A model generated the notes under the pieces. It saw nothing but the letters and a program-made list of their open reading frames with translations, made no database searches and had not been told where the DNA came from. Shown piece by piece: positions 12,501-25,100 of a DNA stretch of 64,000 nt. A program made the position numbers and the translations under genes. Position 1 is the first letter of the stretch; each line of letters starts with the position of its first letter. The DNA comes from Schistosoma mansoni (taxonomy: Eukaryota; Platyhelminthes; Trematoda; Strigeidida; Schistosomatidae). The DNA is taken from the NCBI RefSeq assembly GCF_000237925.1, contig NC_031496.1, forward strand, positions 20,336,757 to 20,400,756. Direction: 5' to 3'.

Positions 12501-15500
12501 CCCCTGTGGTTTCGCCAGTAGTCAGTCGTATCATTTCCATTGGCCGTTGACCGATGAATGTTTTCTAACGAGATTAGAGCATTTAGAAAGCCATCCCAGA
12601 TTAAATGCTGTGTTGAATATCACCTACCCTCTTGATCGTGTGCATAGATTTACTTTATGTGTAAATATATTTATAGTGCCTCACGTTGTATACTTTGAAA
12701 TACATTCATCATACTTAAGTCATTCTTGATTTTGAATTCATTTTAAATAAACATTGGTTTACTGTACCTATGTTTTGAATGAGCGTGTTACTTCCGCTGA
12801 TCAAGATATTCACGACTGTAGTTGACAACACTGTGATTTTTTTGCTTGTATTCCTTCAATCATTTTTCTGTGTAGAATGTTGAACTGATTATATCCATCT
12901 TCTAAATGTTGATGTAATCTAATTGTCGAGCTGCGATCTCCATCATACAAAGTATCCCTAGAAATTGTGGGAGCTTAATTGTGTTGTAAATTTACTAAAA
13001 TGACTAATATATTCGAACTCATCATTTGCTTATGGAATCGTTCTCCAAATATCATGGGAATAGATCTCAAAAGGTGGAACCACTCCCTAATTAACTGAAT
13101 ATGTTAAGGAATTTACATTATTATTCATGTCCAAAATATTCAACTTAAAGAATGTGATTAAGTTACTTATCATATCATAAATAAACCCATGATACTCCAC
13201 TTCTCGTTATATCAAATTCAAAATTACTCACTATACTAATGATATACCTGTTCGAAATTCCAAGAATTTCAATAAATTTAAAAGTTAGGATGTAACCAAT
13301 AGTATGTTCTGATTGTTAAGTAGTAAATGTATGATCTTCCAACCAACAATCTTTATCTCGACAAGAAAAGTTCTACTTTGTATACTTTGATCTAATTCAA
13401 ACACTTAAGAGTTATAGCATTAAGCTAATCAAAATGGAATTCGAACATTCAAACGGATGTTTGAAAATTAGGTAGTCTTTCTACGAAGCCCGAATTTATT
13501 TGGTCAGCTGATTTCATAAATCAGCTTACAACATAAATGCAAGACTGGAATTAATTATATATTTTTTTATCCATATATTACTTGTGTTATGATTTTCATC
13601 CCTTGCCTACTATTGTAGTGAACGAGGACACAAGTGGGGACAATCGAATGTATTTGAATACAAAATTACAGAACGTCTTAGTAAAATCTGAGAACCATAC
13701 AATGAATACTTCATTTTCAAGATGTCAATCAATCGTCTAAACATTCAAGGAGAAATTCAATCAATATTTGTTTCATTCGAATATACGATAGTATGATAAT
13801 CGACTCTAATCTGACTGGACATACTATAATAGATACTAAAAAATTAGACTACTCGACTAATTTACAACTAAACACAGAATACCAGAGTATAGACCAGACA
13901 ATAGTATGTTTGATACAATTAGGCACAGTCCTCGTCCAGTGAAAATCCGAGTAGTAAACCAGAGTTTCGGTATAATCATAGTGATTCATGCAAAAAAAAA
14001 TGTAGTGGGCCTTTTTGTCAACCTTCATTGACTAATCACAGCTCACTTTCACCTGATGCATCAAATATGCATGCTGATTTCCCAGAGAATAAGTTTCACC
14101 TAATCACTTCGTTTTACCAACTTATTTGTTATCTAATTCAAATGATATCGAAATCTTCATCAATCATGTACTTTATTTTTTTAACTGTTATTATTATTAT
14201 TTAGTATTACCATACTTCACTTTCCCCTAACTATTTTTCACTTACAAGGTATTTGTCGATGGAATAGACGTTCGCACTGTTCCTCTCACCTTACTTCGTT
14301 CTCGAATTCTAACTATTTGCCAGGAACCATTTCTCTTTTCTGGGTGTTTACGAGATAATCTAGATCCTGAGAAGTATGTTCACTAGAAATTATTTTCCCT
14401 CTATTGTGATTAATCTTATCATATAAAACATTGTTAACTTATTAATGTCGAAACTAACTTACGCCGAGATGGAATCCCGTATCTCATCGTTAACTAATCA
14501 CGTCAGTCAGTCGTACGTAACGTAGAAACTGGCACATCCGTGCATCGGTTAAAGTTTCCATACCATATCAGCTCGTCGAGGTGAAATTATCAAAAGAAAT
14601 GCCATAGTAATAGCAGTAGTAACGGTATTAATGGTAACAAAAAAGACTAGGTATAGACAGTATAATTCTAGGAAAAATAAGTTCACCGGATAAAGGTGTA
14701 ATATGATCATAAAACTCAAGATCCAAAACAATACAAAGAGTGACTGCATCTGTACCATTGTGACCGATTTTAAATCATGTCATTTGACAGCTCCAGCGAC
14801 TCGTTACGATAATGGTGCTGACCCTAACTAGGTAATCTAAACCTACCAACACGACTCAGTCCAACAGTCAATGACTAAATGAACTGATAGGACGTCCTAG
14901 ATCGGTTGTCGCTTACTTTTTTCCACCTTATTCATACACCAGTAGACATCACAACAACGACCAAATTACTTTCTCAGTAGGGATTTTTATCGAACCAATG
15001 ATAAGTATTTCATCCATAGGGTTAGATTAGTACATCATAATATCAATAGAAGGTAGGTAAAATAGATTATATCCTACTAGTGTATTCAATATCAGCTATC
15101 ATTTATAATGATGGTACCATAGTATACGAGCTTATTCTATGATATTTGAAACAATAAAACAGTGGCAGATCCTGAAATAGGATGAGAAACGGTCTATACA
15201 TTCTACCATCTACCACCATCTAATTCTTCAAGGCTGTATCGCCAGTTTTCCTTAACCGTTCTTTGTTTAAGTTTAGTCATTATTATTACCACATTTATTC
15301 ATAATCCCAACACCTCCACTTATCTTTTTTTCTCCTAAAAAAATTACTGCCAGTAAACTAAATGATTCTGTATTAGAAGAAGTTTTATTGAAATGTCAAC
15401 TGGCTACAAGTCGTTTACAAGCCTCTCAGTGGTTACTTCGTGAAGTTGGTGAATCTGGACGAGATATATCTGCCGGGCAAAGGCAATTGATTTGTTTAGC

Positions 15501-16890
15501 TCGAGCTTTACTTCGTCAACCTAGGCCAAAAATCATTTGTTTAGATGAAGCCACTGCTTCAGTAGACAATAAATGTGAAGAAACTATTCATGTAAGATTT
15601 CATTCTGTGTTAGTCATTAATTGATAAATTAACTAGCATTACTGTCCAGACTTTGGTTATTGTATAGCATGCTCCAGCTTGTTGTAAAGAGGTATACGAT
15701 AGATCACTCGAAATGACTTGGTTTTATCTACCATGCGACTATTATCAACCAAGTGTCTAAATTAATTCACAGAGAATCTAGATTGTGATATATCTTTGGC
15801 TAAGCTATTGAACGGAATCCGGTCTAAATTACTGCACAAATAGTTTATCAATCTTTTTTTCTCATTAGTTGGATCATAATTGCTGAAATTTATATTCTTG
15901 TTAAAAGTTCAGATGTTATAGCTCTCATATCTTTTTTTATTGTCTAATCCTCTCTTCCATTATCCAATGAATCGAATTCTATATTCTTTGTGATTTCCAA
16001 CCAGCTGAAGTATTTATCTGTAATTTCGACATTAAGATATTCAGTTTCAGATAACGTATTGATGTGGTTCTTTTTGGATTCTTTCACTATCAGATTGACA
16101 TACACAGCTAACTCATTTCCATAAATTCAAAGCGGAAATTAAAAAATTGTGTTCAGTACATTACTACCCACCTTGCTTGTATTTTATTAGTTAATTGACA
16201 CTTTTCTTTCTGTCTTAAATTAAATGGTCGTGAAATCGTATGGTCTAGATTTACGGACCTGTCAGTGTCAACTACCTCGCCATGTTTCAGTAACATTTTA
16301 ATTATGACCTTAAGTTATCAACGTATGAGATAAGAATAACTAGTTTATCAGTTTGTTATAATATCCTCTTGTTTTGTTAATTAATTAAAACGAAAATACA
16401 AACTTGACATATTTCATTGCGCTCGTAATGTTCAGAAATTACTCAGTATACAGGTTAACCTTTATTGCATAAATTACAATCTTTAACTTTGTTTCTTCAT
16501 CATTATTTCTCGTGATAAAAATATATTTGAATGAGCAGATTATATTCTGATATTTTCTTCCTTGCTAATAAGTTGAAAAAGTAACTACTGGCTTGTATAA
16601 GTCCTTCTAATGACTAATTCCCCACTTAATAACAAAATGTACTATACCAAGAACACATATCTCACTTATGTAACAGTGTTTTACATTTTCCATACAAACA
16701 GCAAGTCCTTGACCAAGAATTTCAAGGAGCCACAATATTACTCATAGCCCACCGACTTGCATCAGTTCGTCGTTTATGCTCACGTGTCATAGTCATGCAG
16801 TCTGGACGATTAATTGCAGAAGGTCCGCCAAACGAAACTTTAGATACTGTATTCAATCATGTCGAAACCAGAGATCTGGTCACACTATAA
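3539..16890 (+). CDS. ABCC10: ABC transporter subfamily C, MRP7/ABCC10-like (3' part, 7 exons)
   Basis: Exons, all with GT-AG borders and consistent phases: 3539-3798, 7458-7707, 9342-9512, 10554-10913, 14249-14373, 15354-15591, 16702-16890 (TAA). Together they give the last 530 residues; the 5' exons lie outside the window. Residues 1 to about 227 are the second membrane domain ([17 protein letters not shown] is close to human ABCC10). The second nucleotide-binding domain follows: Walker [10 protein letters not shown] (about 306-314), Q-loop CQEPFLFSG, signature region [13 protein letters not shown], Walker [15 protein letters not shown]-loop IAHRL. The signature reads ISAGQ rather than LSGGQ. 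Family members export conjugated or lipophilic compounds across membranes using ATP; the substrate here is unknown. Introns run from about 1.0 to 3.7 kb and are full of retroelements. The C-terminus ends VETRDLVTL, with no PDZ-type extension. The ABCC10 assignment rests on remembered similarity across both domains. Confidence 0.9.
4074..4581 (-). mobile_element. 500-bp SINE-like element, full length, with 12-bp target-site duplication
   Basis: The element is bounded by a perfect direct repeat ATAAGACCGTAC at 4062-4073 and 4582-4593. On the minus strand it starts with a CCCCCGAATGCCCTG-type end and finishes in an A-rich (AAATAAATAAA) tail. It is the same family as 37402-37902, 41182-41670 and 46251-46700. 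Its last ~60 bases (GTACCAATATTTATGTGT and neighbours) match the 3' end of the RTE LINE at 49870-49938, so it is probably mobilised by that LINE. It sits antisense in intron 1 of the visible part of the ABC transporter. Short open frames inside it are not genes. Confidence 0.85.
5761..6002 (+). repeat. Unclassified dispersed repeat, left arm of inverted pair
   Basis: About 242 bases match the reverse complement of 7994-8234 at high identity over nearly the whole length. The pair flanks the ABC transporter exon 7458-7707. Class is not recognised; no coding frame or polymerase III boxes are seen. Confidence 0.8.
6397..6635 (+). mobile_element. Second hammerhead SINE family (family B), copy with inverted 5' tail
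   Basis: The left end (6397-6453) is the inverted form of the family tail (GGTTTTGTGGAG, AGTTGAGATCATGA). It is joined to a tRNA-derived region with a B-box-like GGTTCGAATCC (6490-6500), then a hammerhead motif (6524-6566), then the direct tail TTGACTCATGATCTCAACT. The two tails form a stem. Both tails carry five A's in TATATAAAAAT where other copies have four, which suggests that the left tail was copied from this same element. It lies in an ABC transporter intron. Confidence 0.75.
6524..6566 (+). ncRNA. Hammerhead ribozyme motif (family B), core altered
   Basis: Stem I is CACTG (6524-6528) with CAGTG (6562-6566). Stem II is GTCCC/GGGAC with loop GCAAT. GAAA is followed by a tiny stem III (C-GGCC-G). 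The conserved CUGA starts with T instead of C (TTGATGA), and the cleavage triplet is GTT, where the near-intact copy at 61957-62000 has GTC. The fold is recognisable but activity is probably weak or lost. Confidence 0.7.
6925..7304 (-). mobile_element. Sm-alpha-type hammerhead SINE, partial tandem dimer
   Basis: On the minus strand, a complete unit (about 6925-7245) has a tRNA-like promoter (GGCCGAGTGG A-box-like, GGTTCGAGTCC B-box-like, 7025-7100) and a hammerhead (6954-6998). A second 3' end of the same unit (AGCAAAGATGGATAGTG on the plus strand) begins about 7248 and stops inside hammerhead stem II near 7304. The two cleavage positions are 323 bp apart, giving the unit length. It lies in an ABC transporter intron, antisense. 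Confidence 0.85.
6954..6998 (-). ncRNA. Hammerhead ribozyme motif (Sm-alpha type), core mutated
   Basis: Minus strand: stem I ATCCAG/CTGGAT, stem II from TCCC/AGGA-like arms, GAAA, tiny stem III, GUC cleavage site. The CUGANGA core reads CTGACGT, so the conserved A9 is changed to T. This should impair cleavage. Confidence 0.8.
7994..8234 (-). repeat. Unclassified dispersed repeat, right arm of inverted pair
   Basis: Reverse complement of 5761-6002 at high identity, beginning about 290 nt downstream of the 7458-7707 exon. Identity fades to patchy matches just outside both ends. Confidence 0.8.
8235..9341. other. ABC transporter intron sequence, nothing recognised
   Basis: AT-rich, no long frames, no repeat family recognised. 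It ends in a T-rich tract and the acceptor TTTCAG before the exon starting [12 protein letters not shown]. Confidence 0.5.
11063..12357 (-). mobile_element. RTE-type LINE, 5'-truncated and 5'-inverted (twin priming)
   Basis: The minus-strand part (about 11072-12185) encodes the end of a reverse transcriptase: [15 protein letters not shown] active site (around 12120-12180), then [30 protein letters not shown] and the usual RTE C-terminus, ending in TGAC repeats. An adjoining plus-strand piece (about 12190-12345) encodes the region just upstream of it ([18 protein letters not shown]). About 45 residues between them are missing. TCTGATCCTCAG (11063-11074) and TCTGATCTTCAG (12346-12357) flank the whole, a one-mismatch target duplication. 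The reading frame is broken in the inverted piece. It sits in an intron of the ABC transporter. Confidence 0.85.
13615..13720 (+). repeat. Dispersed repeat fragment shared with 40495-40610
   Basis: GGGGACAATCGAATGTATTT and about 80 further bases recur in DLD intron 6 at 40503-40610. The class is not recognised. Confidence 0.5.
14500..14965 (-). mobile_element. RTE-type LINE 3' fragment
   Basis: This aligns by eye with the 3' part of the LINE at 11072-11530: the same GTCAGTCAGTC end, ACAAAGAGTG, GTGACCGATTT / CATGTCATT and CTACCAACACGACTCAGT blocks in the same order and orientation, but more diverged. It has no intact frame. It lies between the last two transporter exon clusters. Confidence 0.7.
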
Positions 16891-19800
16891 ACAGTGACAT
16901 TAATTTATAGATCTGATTTGTTAGCTAACTGAATTATGCATTATTATTTTATTATTTTTAATAATATGTATTTGATTTCTTTCTGATTAACAATGTATTT
17001 TTGCTGAAGGTACATATGGGCTGAGAAAAATTGATTTTTTTGCCTTCATTTTAATATGTATAGTTTTAATGATCGTTCGAAAGCACAAATTATATTTAAC
17101 CCCATGATAATACATATGGATAATTGTAAGTGTCCCCATTATAGCCACGATAACGTTAGTGTGAAGGATATACCCAATAGATAAGGCCAAAGGTCAGTTA
17201 ATCTTTGAAATACAGATGTTTCAGAATAGATGGTAAAAAATCTGTGTAACTAAGTCAGAAACGTAGAAAAAATACAGCCGAAAAGAGAAGATATTTTCTC
17301 TATTTTAAAGTCTTGGGACCTAAGACTGGTATTGATCGTCACTAGGTTTTAACTTGACACAACTTCCGATTTCTGGTCGCTGACCTATCCATAAATCTAA
17401 TACTGTTATAAGTTTACTTATTACGACAAGCTGCGTTTGTTGCTTAGTATTCTTGGATACTAATTCACTTGACTAATCCTCAAGTCAGAATACGATTGAA
17501 CAGGAACGTCGGAATCACAGTATGAAAAACGTTAGCATACTTATAATTTTTACATAAGATTCTAGAGACTTCTCCAAGTCTCTGCCAGCGCTGATTGGTT
17601 GGGAAACAGCCAACCAGTGGGCACCAACACAATCCTGCACGGAACATGCTTTACTCTAATCTATATCTTGCTAACAAATACGTACAGTATTGTTTAGGAT
17701 TTGAGAATAATCATCTTTCATCGACTTTTCACAAAGCGAATCATCATAGGAGCTGATTGCTTAGTGGGATTATTAAAAATAATGTGTATGTATGGTAAAT
17801 GACTAGAAAAAAGTAACAGTTCATCAAAATTGTTATTATTATCTTGTCTCCGACAACATTATTAGATTAAAGTCCTCAATTGTGTTCGCCAATACTAAGT
17901 GAGCTAACGATGGTGTTATACGTAACTGTGTAAATTCAACTGCAATAAAGATAACCCTATGACTGGGCTCTTATTGATACATTTCTTTGATGTTTTACAA
18001 CTTACTACTCCAGAGAAATATGCCGTCGGATCCTGAGAATGTGTTGTGCCAAGTAGAGCACTTTAGAAATGGGTCTGATTGATTGACTGGTCTGGCTACT
18101 TTGTCCAGGGTGTCATGTTTCTCTTGGTCGATAAATATCAAAACAGCTGGCGTAATAAACATTTGGAAGGAATTCCAATACTTTTTTAGGATGATTGTAA
18201 TATCCTGATCGGAAGGCTAAGTAAATTTTATAAAAACACGCGGCAAATTAATCGCGTCTAATCATCTGCGCTTATCCTTTGTGATTAACTGATGAGAATG
18301 ATGGGGGAGCCCGTGTATTTGGGTAGTTATATGAATGATGATGATGTTAAACAATATCAGCCTACAACTAGCAAAGACCAAAGTGACGTATGCTAATCCT
18401 TTTCACTTATGAGACATTTTAGTGGGTGCAGTTCTACTTGATCCTTTTGAAATCTGGAATTTTCAAGAAGATTGTCTGAAGAACTGCTTCCATTCTGAAT
18501 CAACAGTGTATTGAGGCCTAGAAGCATGGAAGCCGGAGATGGTGGAGATAACTCACTAAGTGTTACATCTTGGGACACTATCATAGGTGGCTTGTTTACG
18601 TTCAACTCATACTAACCTTGTGGTTTCCATTTCTCATATTAACTGCCGACGCTCAGATAACACGGAAAGTAACCGGAAGAATCCAAATTATTATATGGTC
18701 TCCATATCTCCATAGGTTTAATATTCTTTCGTTCGTCACAAACCGAATAGCAGTCTGAAGGTTGTACTACTCACTGACTCAAGACAAAACCCTATGGCAA
18801 TCTTGAAGTCTTCCACTATATTTTCATAAACATTATGGTGAACCTTCACACTGGAATCTAACTTAGTAGAATTGTCAATTAACCAGAATCTTCGGATACC
18901 TATCACTTCCCTAGGAAAATGATTTTCTGTTGCTTTTCGATAGTGAACAGATTAATTCCAAACTAAGTGTAAGGCACGACCGATACACGAATCCATCAAT
19001 GTCAGCATCAAACGCCCACCACCACCTTGACTCCCTTTGATCTTGTATGACTGTATTGTTTATTCATTAATCACAATCTCCCATGTTTGTCATAAACGAT
19101 ATTAAGTTTCAGCAAAGGGATCCAGGACGCGCACTTCGTCCTTTTCGGGACTCGCCAGCTGTATGTGCCTCCATCCCAGAGTTAACGTTCACTACGAGAC
19201 TCGATCCCAGGGCCATTTTCTTCAAACTCCTTTGCGTTGTCCACTTAGATACTGAGTCCAGATAACCACTAGCTTGTGCAATTGGGTGAGGTTTAATTAT
19301 TTGTGTTGTTTGGATCTTTCCACTGATTTTAAGGACTGCAGTTGATCAGTCTCTGGCATATGTACGGATTATCTTAAGTTACAAGCATGATAAGCAGAGG
19401 TGGTTGATCGCTAACCGTGGAGTACAGGACGGGCGTTTTGTCCCATTCGGGATAGTAGGTTTTCTTGACTCACTTTTTCTCTCCTCTAATTACTACTCAG
19501 TGCGTTACTTATGTCGCTCTTCTTCTGTTTAACAGACTATTAGCAAGCCGAATAGCTTACCTGTCCTGACTTTGGCCAAGCTAACACTGTGCTCGACAAC
19601 CTGAGGATAAGCTTAGAATTGCGTCTGTAGGTAATAATTCCTAGGTTAAGTGTGCTTTGGCTGAAATATGAACTGAGAAAGTGTATTTCTCAGTCAGAAT
19701 AACTGGATATGAAGTACACCCGCCTAAAAATCCGCTTAAAATATATAAACAAGAATATTCAAAAATCTTGATAACTGAAGCTTCCAGATACTTATGATAC

Positions 19801-20774
19801 CTTCAGTCTGAAATTTAAAGTGTGTTAACGTTAGCTGCTGTAACCAAATATGATGCTACAGTTGTTTTATTTCACGTCAATAACGACAATTCCACAACTA
19901 AGCTGTTATATCCTAACGCCAAAGAAAACTTCCCTAAGTTTTCCATTCATCCGTTCACTGATCAGAAATGGTCTAGGTCGTAGTTTTTGAGTCGGGATTT
20001 CCAATCGCCTTAGTCCTCTGAAAAATCCACTATTTCGGTTCGTATAAAGTATGGGAAATTTGTTGACTAGGGATTGTACAATCTACTTATGTCACAGGTT
20101 TCTGGAATATGTTTAATGATTAAAAGGTTGCCACAATATTTTGATTTAAGAAATTTTATCAGTGAGATTTTTTAGATAACCACTTTACGAAGTGATGTGA
20201 TTCTTTTCGTGCTTTTGATAACAGGTATGGAGAAAGTCAATAATTCCTCCATAATTCTATTGCTCAAAGCACCAAACCGCTAATTTTCCTAAACTTCATA
20301 TAAAAATCCTCACTTCATTCTTTCATGCACTCAAGGATCAAGAAGTATATTTTACATTGATTATCGTTTAGTTTTCTTCCTGGTAGTTTAATCAGTTGGG
20401 ATTGTAAACGTGGTTTTGTGAGTAACTATTCAATTAGCTACATCAATCTACCATCCATTAATTAGTAACCGTATTTGTATTTTACTATTAAGGTGTGAAT
20501 TCATAATAAGTTCATTTTACAAGGATCGGTAAAAAAAAAACACTCAAACGGACAATCTTAGTCAGACAATTTACAATAGAAAATAGATTGTTCCTTTTTG
20601 AAACAAAAAATGTCAATAGTGAATGATTTACGTAGGATGAGTCGATGAACATGTAGTTCACATGAATAACCTGTGACATGAAAAACAAATGATACAAACA
20701 TATACAGACAAAGAGCATTGGAGATTTAAAAAAATAGTATACAATGATCCAGAAGCAGGATAAACCAGAAACAA
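16891..20774. other. Convergent intergenic region between ABC transporter and WDR5
   Basis: It contains the 3' untranslated regions of two tail-to-tail genes and a degenerate Sm-alpha SINE at 19111-19460. No conserved frame or RNA gene was recognised elsewhere. Short open frames at 16987-17190 and 18393-18758 have no recognisable motifs. Confidence 0.5.
19111..19460 (-). mobile_element. Degenerate Sm-alpha hammerhead SINE, partial tandem dimer
   Basis: Minus strand: a decayed unit with a hammerhead at 19120-19164 (core CTGGCGA, and GAAG where GAAA is expected, so inactive) and a tRNA-like segment. A second 3' end with another partial hammerhead follows at about 19385-19460. The two cleavage positions are about 302 bp apart, against 323 bp in the copy at 6.9 kb. 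The same dimer layout therefore occurs at two loci. It is clearly older than the other copies. Confidence 0.75.
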
Positions 20775-22150
<1,376 letters not shown>

Positions 22151-25100
22151 TAGATGGGTAAAATCTGCGTCTCAAGTCTATATAAAAACAAGTATTAAAG
22201 TATACATAGAGTAATAAATTACGTAAAGATGCTTAAAAATAAATTAATCCAATTCAAAGCTTCCTTACATTTTCAGTGAGTTTCCCACTTGGTAAATGAT
22301 GACTGTGTTCCCCAAATCTAAACTAGGTTATGACACAAGTAGGCACAACAAAGTAAAGCCTCACTTATAAAACACCAAGACCAAAATTACCAAGTTACAC
22401 AATGGGGCAAAAAGAAAACCAAACAAAATTATTGAAATTAAAATGGAAAATATGAACCCGTAATAAAGTAAATATAAAGGTAGTGTTTGACTTCCAAGTT
22501 TAGATAATAAATAGTGAATACAATAATCCTAGTGTAAAAGATTTTGAGCCATATTGTCCAGGGTTTCACTGACAGTCGTAACATATAAACTCCGAATGAG
22601 GCATATCAATAATTACACCTAGTTGTCTCTTTTACACACGAGTATTTATAAAGTACCCACTTAATGATTACATCAAACACCGACAATGTTTGAAAAATTA
22701 ATAAGATCGAATACATGTAACCTGTAGATTTTACAAGAGAACTTCTAAATATCCGTTCGAACTAGAATAACCAGTGACTGGGATTAATCTGCGTGAACTA
22801 TTTCTGATTTACATAAGGATAGTATATCTACCTCATTACTTATCTCAAGGTACCTTTCTGGCTTTACTTGGTTTAGGTTTACCAGTCTCTCGAATCTGGC
22901 AAAACCTGGAGATCTCATGTCAATACTTCAGCGAATCTAAGGCTAGGTTGTGGAAGACTTCAGACAGACAGTAAAAGGTTAACAAAAGGTAGAATATGTT
23001 GGCCACCCGAAAATACAAGCAATAAGATAATATAGTTAACAGTAGTAACAAACAAGATAATATAATAGCGGTAGGTGCCGCATAATTCATACGAACAATG
23101 TTGTCCAGAAAGATAATAAGTATTATGTCGAAAAACTAGACAACTGGAAAACCATTCATTTGGATTGCAAACCTCCGGTATGCTTTAATAAACTAGCTGC
23201 TACGGTGATCCCACAGTTTGGTTACCAGTGAAAACATTTCATTCTTTTTGATTAGAAGATAAACTAACTTTTAAAGAAAAAACATCTTAACATTTCAGCA
23301 GCTCCGATGATGCTTTTGCACTTACACACTAAACCGATAATGCAAAAGAACGTAAGACGTTAGACTCTATTTATTCATAAAAAAGTTATGTAGGAAAATG
23401 ATAGTTGGCGCAAATAAACGTTTCCACGTTTCCTTATGAGTGTGCTATGCATAGGTTAGTACTGTTATTGTAAAACCAGAGGTAATTATTACAGCTAATA
23501 GATTTTGCAGACAAATTAAACAGCTACAAACTTTAAGCTATCTAAAAATGTTATTATTCACGAAAACACATCAGGAAGTACGTATTTTACACTTGATGGT
23601 ACAACATAATGGACAAATCAATAGGAGAACCATAGAAAAAAAATTCTATGATTCCTTACTCGATTGTCTGAAGGTTTAACTTAGTATAATTAGGACATTT
23701 ACTATACTTGTAGGATGATGAAAAGCTATAGATTGCAGAGTTTTGAAGAATATAAGCAGTGCACCCTATGACGTGAAATATTTTTATTGAAAACTGCTTT
23801 GTTTGGAAAGTTTTCCAATGTCATGCAACCACCATCTTTAGCGCGAAAAACCGCCTGCAGGGAAATTTTAGGTAGTTGCGCCGCCACAAGCAATACTAAG
23901 GATCAGAATTTTTTTAAAGCCGGCAGACTAAAAAATCTATTGGCCTTAAAACGTTTAACCAGTTGACCAAACGTTTGCTATACCGTTTGGAAATTCTGAC
24001 TGAAATATGTCCCAAAACTAGTAAAGACAACGTTGTCAAATACCTAATGTATGAAATTCCGCTTTTCACCCAAGCACATCAACTTCCTTAGAAATATATG
24101 CTGAAAAATTCCATAAGAAATCTTAGGTGACTGACATCAATGGGACATTATAGATCTGTTTTTTCTTCGAGACAGGAATCCTTATATGCGAAATATCTCA
24201 ATTTGCAACAGATGTCCCGAGAGCGTTTGTGTAGATCATTCGATAAATCTGAAACACATTTCTATTGCTAGGTACAAGCAATTTACTAAACTCTAGAACA
24301 CACTAAGAAAGGCTTTTGTGAGGACTTTACCTTGAAAACCGAAATGCGTACCTTTCATTCCTCAATGCCCAATCTCCGTCAGGTTCTTACTCTGAAAATA
24401 AGGATAAGTGATCGGTTGACCAGTGTTTCGTAATCCCAAAACTATTTATTCTTGGTATTTCCTTGCTCTTGAGGATTCCAAACAGCAGTTTTAATTGGAA
24501 GGGATATAATCGTAACACATTGCTCATGCCGCTCAATCATTAAATACTATCTGACTTTTGTACTTTAAACAGATGGTAGTACCAACATCGGCATCGACTG
24601 TTAATGCACTTATCGTGCTATCACTGTGACATCATTACTCTTACTGTAAACATAATGTTTCTTATCTGAGGAACTTAATTACATGTCAGAACTATCTATT
24701 TCAACGCGACTTTATACAACTTTGAAACGTCATATTTTTTCTATTATTTGCATGGTTAATCGCTTTATATTCAACCGTCCCAGCAACATATTATTACTCG
24801 CTGTTTCCCTACCAGTCTTTGCCGCCTCCTCTACATTTATCTTACAGCTCAGCAATTCCTGAATCATATTAACCATTTTGCAACCTTCAGCGCGCGACTA
24901 CTCCAAACATGTTTGGTACCGATTCAAACGGTTGTTGAATCTGGTGAGTGAGTATTGTAGGGGCAGTGAAATGTCACTGAGCTCTAGCCAAATCATCCGA
25001 GCAGATCATCGATCCCTATCAAAGTCAAGGACGACCAACACCCATCAGTCAATCGTATACCATGGAGTGGCGCACATGGTGGTGGTTTCACTATCTTCTC

